64,000 bases of DNA. It comes from Aquipseudomonas alcaligenes (lineage in GTDB: Bacteria > Pseudomonadota > Gammaproteobacteria > Pseudomonadales > Pseudomonadaceae). A program made the translations under genes and the position numbers. Where the stretch lies: positions 62,001 to 126,000 of the forward strand of contig NZ_FTNW01000003.1 of the NCBI RefSeq assembly GCF_900156545.1, given 5' to 3'. Within the stretch, counting starts at the first letter, position 1. The number at the start of each line of letters is the position of its first letter. Under the pieces are notes generated by a model, which was given only the letters and a program-made list of their open reading frames with translations, was not told the origin of the DNA and did not search any database. Shown in pieces: positions 8,042 to 16,525 of the stretch.

Positions 8042-8913
8042 CAGTAGATGGCCTGGTAGAGCTTGCGGCGGTACAGGGTGACCAGCGGGTGGTCGTTGCC
8101 GAGCAGGTCGAACACCTGCAGCAAGGTCTTGTGCGGCAGGCCTTCCTGGAAGCCGCGGTTGCGCACGAACAGCTTGAGCATGCTGTCCAGCGCCGCCTCG
8201 TACTGCTGGCGCGCCAACTGCTGCACCGCCAGCTGGTAGCTGGCCTCGTCGTCGTCCGGGTTCTGCGCCAGGCGGCTCTTCAGCTCGGCGGTGTCCGGCA
8301 GGCTGGCGGCCTGGCGCAGGAAGGTGAGCTGTGCGCGGGCGGCCGACAGGGCCTGCTTGTGCTCGTCGCCCTTGACCGCGCCCAGCACCGCCTCGGCTTC
8401 GCCCAGCTCACCGCGCTCAGCCAGGCAGCGGGCGTAGAGGATCAGCGCCGCACCGTTCTCGTTGTTCTCGGTCAGCACCTGCTTGAGCAGGGCCTCGGCC
8501 TCGCCGAAGCGCTCCTCGGCGAACAGCGCCTGGGCCGTCTCCAGCGGATCGGCGGCCAGCGGCGCCGGCTCTGCCACATGCGGCTTGAGCATTTCGCGGA
8601 TGGCCGACTCCGGCTGGGCGCCGGCGAAACCGTCGACCGGCTGGCCGTCCTTGAACAGCACCACGGTCGGCAGGCTGCGGATACCGAAGCGCATGACGAT
8701 GTCCTGCTCGGCATCGCAGTCGACCTTGGCCAGCAGCAGTTCGCCACGGAACTCCTCGGTGATCTTCGCCAGCAGCGGCATCAGCGCCTTGCACGGCGCG
8801 CACCACTCGGCCCAGAAGTCGACCAGCACCGGCTTGTGGAAGGAGTTCTGGATCACCAGCTGCTCGAAATTGGCAGCACCGGAGACGTCGAAGATGTAGG
8901 GGGTATCGCTCAT
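8041..8913 (-). CDS. Thioredoxin-fold co-chaperone (YbbN/CnoX-like)
   Basis: 290 aa. An N-terminal thioredoxin domain has WCAPC (Cys38, Cys41) and the cis-Pro loop SLPTVVLF; the C-terminal 150 residues form TPR-like helices (LFAEERFGEAEALLKQVL, AEAVLGAVKGDEHKQAL). This layout is that of YbbN/CnoX, which holds unfolding proteins and exchanges disulfides. A redox-active CxxC is kept here, unlike the E. coli protein. The start at MSDTPYIF was chosen over upstream codons because an SD-like CTCCC complement (GGGAG) precedes it and the upstream stretch is repeat DNA. Confidence 0.88.
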   Translation of the reverse strand: MSDTPYIFDVSGAANFEQLVIQNSFHKPVLVDFWAEWCAPCKALMPLLAKITEEFRGELLLAKVDCDAEQDIVMRFGIRSLPTVVLFKDGQPVDGFAGAQPESAIREMLKPHVAEPAPLAADPLETAQALFAEERFGEAEALLKQVLTENNENGAALILYARCLAERGELGEAEAVLGAVKGDEHKQALSAARAQLTFLRQAASLPDTAELKSRLAQNPDDDEASYQLAVQQLARQQYEAALDSMLKLFVRNRGFQEGLPHKTLLQVFDLLGNDHPLVTLYRRKLYQAIY

Positions 8914-8973
8914 GATCACTCTCGGGAGGGGCGAAAGACTGGAACTATAAATGCGGGCGGTAGGGCTCGGATA

Positions 8974-9015
8974 CAAGCAGTCCCCTCTCCCGTTTGCGGG
9001 AGATGGGACTGCTTG
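8974..9015. repeat. Long inverted repeat, REP-like
   Basis: CAAGCAGTCCC and GGGACTGCTTG flank complementary CTCTCCCG/CGGGAGA arms around a TTTG loop. The 42-bp near-perfect hairpin lies between two minus-strand genes and resembles dispersed intergenic palindromes of Pseudomonas. Confidence 0.6.
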
Positions 9016-9029
9016 AACCCTCTCCCCCA

Positions 9030-9057
9030 GCCCCTCTCCCACAAGTGGGCGAGGGGA
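9030..9057. repeat. Second GC-rich hairpin, REP-like
   Basis: CCCCTCTCCCAC and GTGGGCGAGGGG pair around a short loop just 3' of the larger hairpin. It shares the CCCTCTCCC core with it, so the two look like related repeat units. It may also end the methyltransferase transcript on the minus strand. Confidence 0.5.
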
Positions 9058-9060
9058 GTG

Positions 9061-9717
9061 TTAGCCGCGTTTGGCGTGGTACAGGCTGACGTTACGGAAT
9101 TCCGCCGGCTCAGCCAGGTCCGGCCAGGTGCAGGCCTCCAGCAGGCCCAGGCGGGTGTAGCGCGGGTGCTGGAAATCCTTGACCCGCGAGTCGGCCACCA
9201 GCGCCTCCTGGCCACGACTGAGAAAGGCATCCAGCAGCGGCAGGTTGGCGCGGTCGTAGAGCACGTCGGCGACGATGATCAGATCGAAGCGGTCTTCCTC
9301 GCTGAAGAAGTCCAGCGAGTAGCTCAGCTCGACGCCGTTTAGCGCGGCGTTGGCGCGGCAGGATTCGATGGCCAGCGGGTCGAGATCACAGGCCACCACC
9401 TCGGTCGCGCCGGCCTTGGCCGCGGCGATGGCCGCCACGCCGGAGCCGGCGCCGAAGTCCAGCACACGCTTGCCGCGTACCCACTCGGGACGTTCCGCCA
9501 GCCAGCGCGCCAGGACCAGGCCGCTGGCCCAGCAGAAGCTCCAGTAGGGCGGTTCTTCGAGGATGCGCCGGGTTTCTTCCGGGCTGAAGCTGCGGTCCAT
9601 ATTGCTCGGGTCGACCAGCCACAGACGGATGTCGGTGCCGGGCAGGGTCTCGGCGCTCAGGCGGGCGTCGCCGAGCAGCTGTTGCAGGGCGTTCTGCAGT
9701 TCGGCGGGGGCGTTCAT
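9061..9717 (-). CDS. Class I SAM-dependent methyltransferase (PrmA/ETFB-KMT-like)
   Basis: 218 aa. Motif I is VLDFGAGSGVAAIAAAKAG near residue 85, then VACDLDPLAIESCRANAALNG (acidic ribose-binding residue) and FDLIIVADVLYD as the motif IV region. The PYWSFCWASGLVLARWL stretch is typical of the lysine methyltransferase group that includes ETFB methyltransferase and is often labelled ribosomal L11 methyltransferase-like. The substrate is probably a protein. The start ATG overlaps the TGA of the upstream lipoprotein gene (ATGA), indicating translational coupling. Confidence 0.85.
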   Translation of the reverse strand: MNAPAELQNALQQLLGDARLSAETLPGTDIRLWLVDPSNMDRSFSPEETRRILEEPPYWSFCWASGLVLARWLAERPEWVRGKRVLDFGAGSGVAAIAAAKAGATEVVACDLDPLAIESCRANAALNGVELSYSLDFFSEEDRFDLIIVADVLYDRANLPLLDAFLSRGQEALVADSRVKDFQHPRYTRLGLLEACTWPDLAEPAEFRNVSLYHAKRG

Positions 9718-10169
9718 GGTGCGCTCACCAGCGGCAGGGCGCCGAAATCGCGGCTGTCGGCCTGCAGCACCCGCTGCGGTGGCAGGCGCAGGATCAGGCG
9801 GCCGGACTGGCTGATGCGCGCGCGCAGTTCGATTCGCGCCCCGCCGGGAAACTGCTGCGGGTCGAAGCGCAGGCGAAAGGGCAGGGCGTGGCCGGTACCC
9901 GCCAGCGTTTGGCTGGCCAGCAGGCGCTGCGGGCGATCGCGCTCGTCCACCACTAGCAGGGCCAGCTCCACGTCGCTGCCGGCCGGCGGGGTCAGCAGGC
10001 TGCCATGCAGCTCGCGCAGATGGGCGGGTAGCGGCTGCGCGATGGGCGCGGCTGGTTTGATTGCCACTTCGGGCTTGGCCGCCGCGGGCGGTGTCATGGG
10101 CTTGGGCGTTTCGCCGGCGCAGGCGGCCAGCAGCAGGAACAGGCAGGCGAGAAGGGGGCGGCGGGGCAT
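9714..10169 (-). CDS. YbaY-family lipoprotein
   Basis: 151 aa with a lipoprotein signal (MPRRPLLACLFLLLAAC; lipobox LAAC with Cys17). A Pro/Ala-rich linker is followed by a beta-rich domain (HGSLLTPPAGSDVELALLVVDE, FRLRFDPQQF, YARI-like RARISQSGRLI) that matches YbaY/YscW-type lipoproteins. It is probably anchored in the envelope; function is unknown. The start was set at the Met giving the lipobox. It overlaps the methyltransferase gene by 4 bp and is divergent from nrdR. Confidence 0.8.
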   Translation of the reverse strand: MPRRPLLACLFLLLAACAGETPKPMTPPAAAKPEVAIKPAAPIAQPLPAHLRELHGSLLTPPAGSDVELALLVVDERDRPQRLLASQTLAGTGHALPFRLRFDPQQFPGGARIELRARISQSGRLILRLPPQRVLQADSRDFGALPLVSAP

Positions 10170-10243
10170 GGCGGCATCCGATGCGGCAGATGATTCTGGA
10201 ATAGCGCAAAAAACGCGCGCCTGTATACCGCAAAGCCTGCGGC

Positions 10244-10271
10244 TTGTCTTGCCGGGACCATGCGCTACCAT
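10244..10271 (+). promoter_or_regulatory. Candidate sigma-70 promoter of nrdR-ribD
   Basis: TTGTCT, a 16-bp spacer and TACCAT lie 31 bp before the nrdR start. It is the best -35/-10 pair I find in the divergent region. Confidence 0.4.
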
Positions 10272-10301
10272 GGGCCACCGTTTCGTAGGGCCTTTTCCTT
10301 C

Positions 10302-10766
10302 ATGCACTGTCCGTTCTGCTCCGCCAACGACACCAAGGTCATCGACTCCCGCCTGGTCGCCGAGGGCGAACAGGTACGCCGCCGCCGCGAATGCGTGGCC
10401 TGTGGCGAGCGTTTCACTACCTTCGAGACCGCCGAGCTGGTGATGCCGCGCCTGATCAAGTCCGACGGCAGCCGTCAGCCGTTCGACGAGGACAAGCTGC
10501 GCGCCGGCATGCAGCGCGCACTGGAAAAGCGCCCGGTGAGCGTCGAGCGCCTGGAAGAGGCCATTGCCCACATCAAGCACCGTCTGCGCGCCACCGGCGA
10601 GCGCGAGATCAAGTCGAGGGTGCTCGGTGAGCTGGTGATGACCGAGCTGCAGAAGCTCGACGAGGTCGCCTATATCCGCTTCGCCTCAGTGTACCGGCGC
10701 TTCCAGGACCTCAACGAGTTCCGCGAGGAGATCGAGCGCCTGGCCCGCGAGCCTTCGAAAGAATGA
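10302..10766 (+). CDS. nrdR: Transcriptional repressor NrdR
   Basis: 154 aa, the family's usual length. The N-terminal zinc ribbon has Cys3, Cys6, Cys31 and Cys34 (MHCPFC and CVACGERF), followed by the ATP-cone domain ([18 protein letters not shown] onward). NrdR senses ATP/dATP and represses ribonucleotide reductase genes. The start MHCPFC is fixed by the zinc ribbon; the reading frame runs 14 codons further up but that part has no family match. Its stop overlaps the ribD start (ATGA). Confidence 0.96.
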   Translation: MHCPFCSANDTKVIDSRLVAEGEQVRRRRECVACGERFTTFETAELVMPRLIKSDGSRQPFDEDKLRAGMQRALEKRPVSVERLEEAIAHIKHRLRATGEREIKSRVLGELVMTELQKLDEVAYIRFASVYRRFQDLNEFREEIERLAREPSKE

Positions 10767-11878
10767 GCGCCGCCGACCAGCAGTTCATGGCCCGCGCGCT
10801 GGAGCTGGCGCGCAAAGGGTTGTATTCCACCCATCCCAACCCGCGCGTCGGTTGCGTCATCGTGAAGGACGGCAGGATCGTCGGCGAAGGCTGGCACGCC
10901 AAGGCCGGCGAGCCGCACGCCGAGGTGCATGCCCTGCGCCAGGCCGGCGACAAGGCGCGCGGCGCCACCGCCTACGTGACTCTGGAACCCTGCAGTCATC
11001 ACGGCCGTACCCCGCCCTGCGCCGACGCCTTGGTGGCGGCCGGCGTGGCGCGGGTGGTGGCGGCCATGCAGGACCCCAATCCCGAGGTTTCCGGCAAGGG
11101 CCTGCTGCGCCTGATGCATGCCGGCATTGCTGTGCACAGTGGCGTGCTGGAGGCCGAGGCCAGGGCGCTGAATGCCGGTTTCATCAAACGCATGGAGCAG
11201 GGCCTGCCCTATGTGCGGGTCAAGCTGGCCATGAGCCTGGACGGCCGCACCGCGATGGCCAACGGCGAGAGCCAGTGGATCACCGGGCCCGAGGCGCGCG
11301 CCGCCGTGCAGCGTCTGCGCGCCCGCGCCAGCGTGATCATCACCGGCGCCGATACCGTGCTCGCCGATCAGGCGCGCCTGACCGTGCGGGCCGAGGAGCT
11401 GGGCCTGAATGCCGAGCTGACCGCGCTGGCCATCGACCGACCGCCGCAGCGCGTGCTGGTCGACGGGCGCCTGCGCGTACCGCTGAGCGCGCCGTTCTTC
11501 CAGGCCGGCCCGGCGCTGGTCGCCACCTGCGCGGCCGCCGCCGCTCGCGAACGCTTCAGCGAGGAGCGCCACGAACTGCTGGCGATGCCCGGCAGCAATG
11601 GCCATGTCGATCTGCGCAAACTACTGCTGGAGCTGGCCGCGCGCGGTGCCAACGAGGTGCTGGTAGAGGCCGGCCCCAAGCTGGCCGGGGCTTTCGCCCG
11701 CGCCGGGCTGGTCGATGAGTTCCAGCTGTTCGTCGCGCCCAAGTTCCTCGGTTCCAGCGCCCGTCCGCTGCTGGACTGGCCGCTGGCGCGCATGGCCGAA
11801 GCACAGGAGCTGGAGATTCGCGATATCCGCGCCGTGGGACGCGACTGGCGCATCACCGCCGTGCCCAGGGCGCACTGA
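10763..11878 (+). CDS. ribD: Bifunctional riboflavin deaminase/reductase RibD
   Basis: 371 aa. Residues 1-145 form the deaminase with zinc motif HAEVHAL and [11 protein letters not shown]; residues 150-370 are the reductase ([53 protein letters not shown]). It converts diaminohydroxyphosphoribosylaminopyrimidine to the ribityl-uracil phosphate of riboflavin synthesis. It overlaps nrdR by 4 bp and is separated from ribC by the FMN riboswitch, so unlike ribC it is not under that switch. Confidence 0.96.
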   Translation: MSAADQQFMARALELARKGLYSTHPNPRVGCVIVKDGRIVGEGWHAKAGEPHAEVHALRQAGDKARGATAYVTLEPCSHHGRTPPCADALVAAGVARVVAAMQDPNPEVSGKGLLRLMHAGIAVHSGVLEAEARALNAGFIKRMEQGLPYVRVKLAMSLDGRTAMANGESQWITGPEARAAVQRLRARASVIITGADTVLADQARLTVRAEELGLNAELTALAIDRPPQRVLVDGRLRVPLSAPFFQAGPALVATCAAAAARERFSEERHELLAMPGSNGHVDLRKLLLELAARGANEVLVEAGPKLAGAFARAGLVDEFQLFVAPKFLGSSARPLLDWPLARMAEAQELEIRDIRAVGRDWRITAVPRAH

Positions 11879-11967
11879 ACCGTTCGATGGGTTTGATCGA
11901 AGCGCCGCCATGCAGCAGCGTGGCAAATATGGTAAAAAGCCAGCCGCGGTCGTTCGTCGGCCGCAAC

Positions 11968-12102
11968 GTTCTCAGGGCGGGGCGAAATTCCCCACCGGCG
12001 GTAATGACGCGCTGCGTCTAGCCCGCGAGCGCCTTTCCAGCGAAAGGGACAGCAGACCCGGTGTGATTCCGGGGCCGACGGTATAGTCCGGATAAAGAGA
12101 GA
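11968..12102 (+). ncRNA. FMN riboswitch (RFN element)
   Basis: The conserved blocks are present in order: CTCAGGGCGGGG, CCACCGGCGGTAATGACGCG, GACAGCAGACCCGGTG, GATTCCGGGGCCGACGGTATAGTCCGGATAAAGAGA. It precedes ribC and should reduce expression of the ribC-ribBA-ribH set when FMN is plentiful. The remaining leader to 12228 carries a T-run near 12171 that may belong to the expression platform, and a short open reading frame. Confidence 0.96.
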
Positions 12103-12196
12103 GCGGGATTCCCTTCCGGGGCGCCGTCCGTCTGCGCCCGCGAAAATCCCTATCGATCGGCATTGCCCTGTTTTTGACCAAAACAGGAGTTCGTCC

Positions 12197-12244
12197 ATGC
12201 TGCATTGCACCACTTACCGGGAGGACGCATGTTCACCGGCATAA
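12197..12244 (+). promoter_or_regulatory. Possible 15-codon leader ORF overlapping the ribC start
   Basis: ATG at 12197 has an excellent ribosome binding site (ACAGGAG, 12183-12189 region) and reads MLHCTTYREDACSPA before a TAA at 12242-12244, overlapping the ribC start at 12229 in another frame. Translation of it would run ribosomes over the ribC start site, which has its own GGGAGG. Coding status is unproven. Confidence 0.3.
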
Positions 12245-12891
12245 TCGAATCCATCGGTACCATCCGCGCGATCACGCCCAAGGGCGGCGACGTGCGCGTC
12301 TACGTCGAGACCGGCAAGCTGGACCTCGGCGACGTCAAACTGGGTGACAGCATCGCGGTCAACGGCGTGTGCCTGACCGCGGTCGAGCTGCCCGGCGACG
12401 GCTTCTGGGCCGACGTCAGTCGCGAGACCCTGACTCGCACCGCCTTCGTCGACTTGAAGGCCGGCAGCCGCGTCAACCTGGAGAAGGCCCTGACCCCGAC
12501 CACCCGCCTCGGTGGCCACCTGGTCAGCGGCCACGTCGACGGCGTTGGCGAGATCATCAAGCGCGAAGATAACGCCCGCGCCATCCAGTTCGCCGTGCGC
12601 GCCCCGCGCGAGCTGGCCAAGTACATTGCGCTGAAGGGCTCGATCACCGTCGACGGCACCAGCCTGACGGTCAATGCAGTCAACGGCGCCGAGTTCGAGC
12701 TGACCATCGTGCCGCACACCCTGGTCGAGACCATCATGGCCGACTACCGGCCGGGCCGCCGGGTCAACCTCGAAGTGGACCTGCTGGCGCGCTACCTGGA
12801 ACGCCTGCTGCTCGGCGACAAGGCCGCCGAGCCCCGCGCTTCCGGCATCAGCGAAGCTTTCCTGGCCGAACACGGCTACCTGAACAAGTGA
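12229..12891 (+). CDS. ribC: Riboflavin synthase alpha subunit
   Basis: 220 aa made of two repeated lumazine-binding barrels: MFTGIIESIGTI at 1 and HLVSGHVDGVGEI near 97, each with its SIAVNGVCLTAV / SITVDGTSLTVN partner strand. It dismutates two 6,7-dimethyl-8-ribityllumazine molecules to riboflavin. The ATG at 12229 has GGGAGG 5 nt upstream. It is the first gene after the FMN riboswitch and is followed within 11 bp by ribBA. Confidence 0.96.
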   Translation: MFTGIIESIGTIRAITPKGGDVRVYVETGKLDLGDVKLGDSIAVNGVCLTAVELPGDGFWADVSRETLTRTAFVDLKAGSRVNLEKALTPTTRLGGHLVSGHVDGVGEIIKREDNARAIQFAVRAPRELAKYIALKGSITVDGTSLTVNAVNGAEFELTIVPHTLVETIMADYRPGRRVNLEVDLLARYLERLLLGDKAAEPRASGISEAFLAEHGYLNK

Positions 12892-12902
12892 GACGCGCCG
12901 CC

Positions 12903-13985
12903 ATGGCCCTGAATACCGCAGAAGAACTGATCGAAGACATCCGCGCCGGCAAGATGGTCATCCTCATGGATGACGAGGACCGCGAGAACGAAGGCGACAT
13001 CATCATCGCCTCCGAGTGCGTCACCGCCGAGCACATCAACTTCATGGCCCGCTTCGCCCGCGGCCTGATCTGCATGCCGATGACCCGCGAGCGCTGCGAG
13101 CTGCTCAAGCTGCCGCTGATGGCGCCGCGCAACGGCTCCGGCTTCGGCACCAAGTTCACCGTGTCCATCGAGGCGGCCGAAGGCGTCACCACCGGTATCT
13201 CCGCCGCCGATCGCGCGCGCACCGTGCAGGCCGCCGTCGCGAAGCATGCGGTAGCCGACGATATCGTCAGCCCCGGCCATATCTTCCCGCTGATGGCCCA
13301 GGCCGGTGGCGTGCTGGCCCGTGCCGGGCACACCGAAGCAGCCTGCGACCTGGCGCGCATGGCCGGGTTCGAGCCGAGCGGGGTGATCTGCGAGATCATG
13401 AACGATGACGGCACCATGGCCCGCCGCCCGGAGCTGGAGGTGTTCGCCGCCGAGCACAACCTCAAGATCGGCACCATCGCCGACCTGATCCACTACCGCC
13501 TGATCCACGAGCGCACCGTCGAGCGCGTCAGCGAGCAGCCGCTGGACACCGAGCTGGGGCAGTTCACCCTGGTCACCTACCGCGACGGCGTGGAGAACAC
13601 CGCGCACATGGCCCTGACCCTGGGCAAGGTGTGCGCCGAGGAGCCGACCCTGGTGCGCGTGCACAACATGGAGCCGCTGCGCGACTTGTTCCTGGTCAAG
13701 CAGCCCGGGCGCTGGAGCCTGCGCGCGGCGATGGCCGAAGTGGCCAAGGCCGGCAGCGGCGTGGTGCTGTTGCTCGGCAACCCGCTCACCGGCCCCGAAT
13801 TGCTGGCGCACCTGGGCGGCAAGCAGCCGGCGCCGAGCCCGGCCACCTACAGCACCGTCGGTGCCGGTTCGCAGATCCTGCGTGACCTGGGCGTGCGCAA
13901 GATGCGCCTGATGAGCGCGCCGATGAAGTTCAACGCCATATCCGGCTTTGACCTGGAAGTTGTAGAATACTTGCCCGCTGAATGA
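12903..13985 (+). CDS. ribB: 3,4-dihydroxy-2-butanone-4-phosphate synthase with degenerate GTP cyclohydrolase II domain
   Basis: 360 aa. Residues 1-200 are a complete RibB: VILMDDEDRENEGD, ECVTAEHINFMARF, RAGHTEAACDLARMAG, CEIMNDDGTMARR. It makes the four-carbon unit of riboflavin from ribulose 5-phosphate. Residues 205-360 align with GTP cyclohydrolase II in layout, but the zinc Cys cluster (GDxxxSQRCDCG in the RibA encoded at 18039) and the RQEGRGIGL motif are absent, so that half is probably inactive; a separate RibA supplies this step. The ATG at 12903 was preferred to the GTG at 12888 that overlaps ribC. Confidence 0.93.
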   Translation: MALNTAEELIEDIRAGKMVILMDDEDRENEGDIIIASECVTAEHINFMARFARGLICMPMTRERCELLKLPLMAPRNGSGFGTKFTVSIEAAEGVTTGISAADRARTVQAAVAKHAVADDIVSPGHIFPLMAQAGGVLARAGHTEAACDLARMAGFEPSGVICEIMNDDGTMARRPELEVFAAEHNLKIGTIADLIHYRLIHERTVERVSEQPLDTELGQFTLVTYRDGVENTAHMALTLGKVCAEEPTLVRVHNMEPLRDLFLVKQPGRWSLRAAMAEVAKAGSGVVLLLGNPLTGPELLAHLGGKQPAPSPATYSTVGAGSQILRDLGVRKMRLMSAPMKFNAISGFDLEVVEYLPAE

Positions 13986-14093
13986 TGACCCCGGCCGAGT
14001 GCAGCCTGCGCCCGGCCTGGCCTTTCGTTCTACATTGATACCCACGGGACGCCCATCGGCGCCCCGGCTCTTTATACAGACTGAGACTCGCCC

Positions 14094-14570
14094 ATGACCC
14101 TGAAGACCATCGAAGGTACCTTCATCGCCCCGCAAGGCAAATACGCCCTGGTGGTTGGCCGCTTCAACAGCTTCGTCGTCGAGAGCCTGGTCAGCGGCGC
14201 CGTCGACGCCCTGGTCCGCCACGGCGTGAAGGAAAACGACATCACCATCATCCGCGCGCCGGGTGCCTTCGAAATCCCGCTGGTCACCCAGAAAGTCGCC
14301 CAGCGCGGCGAGTTCGCCGCCATCATCGCCCTCGGCGCGGTGATTCGTGGCGGTACCCCGCACTTCGAATACGTGGCTGGCGAGTGCACCAAGGGCCTGG
14401 CCCAGGTTTCCATGGAATACGGCGTACCGGTCTCCTTCGGCGTGCTGACCGTTGACTCCATCGAGCAGGCCATCGAGCGTTCCGGCACCAAGGCCGGTAA
14501 CAAAGGCGCCGAAGCTGCCCTGTCCGCTCTGGAAATGGTAAGTCTGCTGGCGCAGCTGGAGGCCAAGTGA
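14094..14570 (+). CDS. ribH: 6,7-dimethyl-8-ribityllumazine synthase
   Basis: 158 aa, the family's usual length. Marks are [61 protein letters not shown] and [24 protein letters not shown]. It condenses the RibB product with the RibD-derived uracil to give the riboflavin synthase substrate. A 108-bp gap separates it from ribB, and its stop overlaps the GTG start of nusB. Confidence 0.97.
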   Translation: MTLKTIEGTFIAPQGKYALVVGRFNSFVVESLVSGAVDALVRHGVKENDITIIRAPGAFEIPLVTQKVAQRGEFAAIIALGAVIRGGTPHFEYVAGECTKGLAQVSMEYGVPVSFGVLTVDSIEQAIERSGTKAGNKGAEAALSALEMVSLLAQLEAK

Positions 14571-15052
14571 GCCTGAATCACGACGACAGCCAGGACGCTC
14601 CGCAGCCCAAGGCCAAGGGCAAGATCGCGCAACGCCGCGTGGCCCGCAGCCTGGCCATGCAGGCGCTGTATCAGTGGCACATGGCCGGTCAGTCGCTGAA
14701 CGAGATCGAAGCGCAGTTCCGCGTCGATAATGACTTCAGTGGCGTCGACGGCGCCTACTTCCACGACATCCTCACCGGCGTGGCCCGGCAGAAGACCGAG
14801 CTGGACGCGTCCTTCGCGCCCTTCCTGAGCATTCCGCTGGAAGAGCTGGACCCGGTCGAGCTGGCGATCCTGCGCCTGTCCGCCTGGGAGCTGACCAGCC
14901 GTATCGATGTGCCCTACAAGGTGGTGATCAACGAGGGCATCGAGCTGGCCAAGGTGTTCGGCGCCACCGACGGGCACAAGTTCGTCAACGGCGTGCTGGA
15001 CAAGCTGGCCCCGGTACTGCGCGCGGCCGAGGTCAAGGCCGCCAAGCGCTGA
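14567..15052 (+). CDS. nusB: Transcription antitermination factor NusB
   Basis: 161 aa all-helical protein with [44 protein letters not shown] and [32 protein letters not shown]. It joins NusE on boxA RNA to allow rRNA antitermination. It starts with GTG overlapping the ribH stop (4 bp), the usual ribH-nusB coupling in this group. Confidence 0.96.
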   Translation: MSLNHDDSQDAPQPKAKGKIAQRRVARSLAMQALYQWHMAGQSLNEIEAQFRVDNDFSGVDGAYFHDILTGVARQKTELDASFAPFLSIPLEELDPVELAILRLSAWELTSRIDVPYKVVINEGIELAKVFGATDGHKFVNGVLDKLAPVLRAAEVKAAKR

Positions 15053-15067
15053 GCCGGCAAGCCCGTC

Positions 15068-16033
15068 GTGGGTGAGTTCGAGCTGATCCGCCGCTACTTC
15101 GCCGCCGCGCCCTGTGCGCAGGCGGCCGAAGGTGTCGTCCTCGGCATTGGCGACGACTGTGCGTTGCTGCAGCCGGCGCCCGGCATGCAGCTGGCGCTGT
15201 CCACCGATACCCTGGTGGCCGGCGTACATTTCCCCCAAGCCTGCGATCCGTTTCTGCTCGGCCAGCGTGCCCTGGCGGTGAGCGTCAGTGACCTGGCCGC
15301 CATGGGCGCCGAGCCACTGGGCTTCACCCTGGCGCTGACCCTGCCCGAAGCCGATCCGGCCTGGCTGGAAGGCTTCGCCCGTGGTCTCTCGCAGATGGCC
15401 GGGCAGTGCGCCATCGCCCTGGTTGGTGGCGACACCACTCGCGGTCCCTTGAGCCTCACCCTCAGCGTCTTTGGCCAGTTGCCGGCCGGCCAGGCATTGA
15501 CCCGTGCGGGTGCCCGTCCGGGCGACCTGCTCTGCGTCGGTGGCAGCCTCGGCGATGCGGCCGCAGCACTGCCGCTGGTGCTCGGGCAGCAGTCGGCTGC
15601 AGGCGCCGCGGCCGACTATCTGCTGCAGCGCTACTGGGCACCGCAGCCGCAGCTCGCTCTGGGGCAGTGGCTGCGTGGCCGGGCCTCGGCGGCGCTGGAC
15701 ATTTCCGACGGCCTGCTGGCCGACTGTGGGCATATCGCCCAGGCTTCCGCCGTGGCGCTGCAGGTTAAGCGCGATAGGCTGCCGCTGTCAGCCGCCCTGC
15801 ACAGCCTGGCGGGCGAGCGGGCGTTGGACTGCGCATTGAGCGGCGGCGACGATTACCGCCTGGCCTTTACCCTGCCGGCGCAATACCTTTCGGCACTGCA
15901 GGCGCAATGGCCCGAGGCGGTGGTGATCGGCCGGGCCGTGGCCGGGCAGGGCGTACAACTGCTGGACGGCGCGGGCCTCCGTCTCGACCCGCCCAGCGCG
16001 GGCTACCAACATTTCGGGAGTCGTGGTGACTGA
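15068..16033 (+). CDS. thiL: Thiamine-monophosphate kinase
   Basis: 321 aa, GTG start. It begins GEFELIRRYF and has the AIR-synthase-fold motifs GIGDDCALL, LSTDTLVAGVHF, AVSVSDLAAMGAEPLG, LVGGDTTRGPL and LDISDGLLAD. It phosphorylates thiamine monophosphate to the active diphosphate. It follows nusB by 15 bp and overlaps pgpA by 11 bp, so it is part of the same transcript; a thiC gene with a TPP riboswitch is also in this window. Confidence 0.95.
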   Translation: MGEFELIRRYFAAAPCAQAAEGVVLGIGDDCALLQPAPGMQLALSTDTLVAGVHFPQACDPFLLGQRALAVSVSDLAAMGAEPLGFTLALTLPEADPAWLEGFARGLSQMAGQCAIALVGGDTTRGPLSLTLSVFGQLPAGQALTRAGARPGDLLCVGGSLGDAAAALPLVLGQQSAAGAAADYLLQRYWAPQPQLALGQWLRGRASAALDISDGLLADCGHIAQASAVALQVKRDRLPLSAALHSLAGERALDCALSGGDDYRLAFTLPAQYLSALQAQWPEAVVIGRAVAGQGVQLLDGAGLRLDPPSAGYQHFGSRGD

Positions 16034-16511
16034 AGTCGTGAAAGTCGCGCCGCAGGTATGGCGCAATCCCTGGCATTTCCTCGCCTTTGGCTTCGGTTCC
16101 GGGCTGATGCCCAAGGCGCCCGGCACCTGGGGCTCGCTGGTGGCCTTGCCCTTCATCCCGCTGTGGCAGCAACTGCCGGACTGGGGCTACTGGTTGATGC
16201 TCGGCGTCACCATGCTGTTCGGCTTCTGGCTCTGTGGCCGGGTGGCCGAGGACATGGGCGTGCATGACCACGAAGGCATCGTCTGGGACGAAATGGTCGG
16301 CATGTGGATCACCCTGTGGCTCGTGCCCGAGGGTTGGTACTGGTTGCTGCTAGGCTTTCTGGTATTCAGGGTGTTCGACATTCTCAAGCCCTGGCCGATC
16401 CGCTGGATCGACCGGCATGTACATGGTGGTATCGGCATCATGCTGGACGACATCCTGGCGGGGGTATTCGCCTGGCTGGCCATGCAGTTGCTGGTATGGG
16501 GGCTGGCCTGA
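16023..16511 (+). CDS. pgpA: Phosphatidylglycerophosphatase A
   Basis: 162 aa membrane protein with FGFGSGLMPKAPGTWGSL and HDHEGIVWDEMVGMWI, the acidic active-site motifs of PgpA, and about four hydrophobic segments. It dephosphorylates phosphatidylglycerophosphate to phosphatidylglycerol at the inner membrane. The GTG at 16023 lies inside the end of thiL; a second GTG follows directly, so the exact first residue is uncertain. Confidence 0.95.
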   Translation: MVTEVVKVAPQVWRNPWHFLAFGFGSGLMPKAPGTWGSLVALPFIPLWQQLPDWGYWLMLGVTMLFGFWLCGRVAEDMGVHDHEGIVWDEMVGMWITLWLVPEGWYWLLLGFLVFRVFDILKPWPIRWIDRHVHGGIGIMLDDILAGVFAWLAMQLLVWGLA

Positions 16512-16525
16512 ATCGGAGGCGGTAG

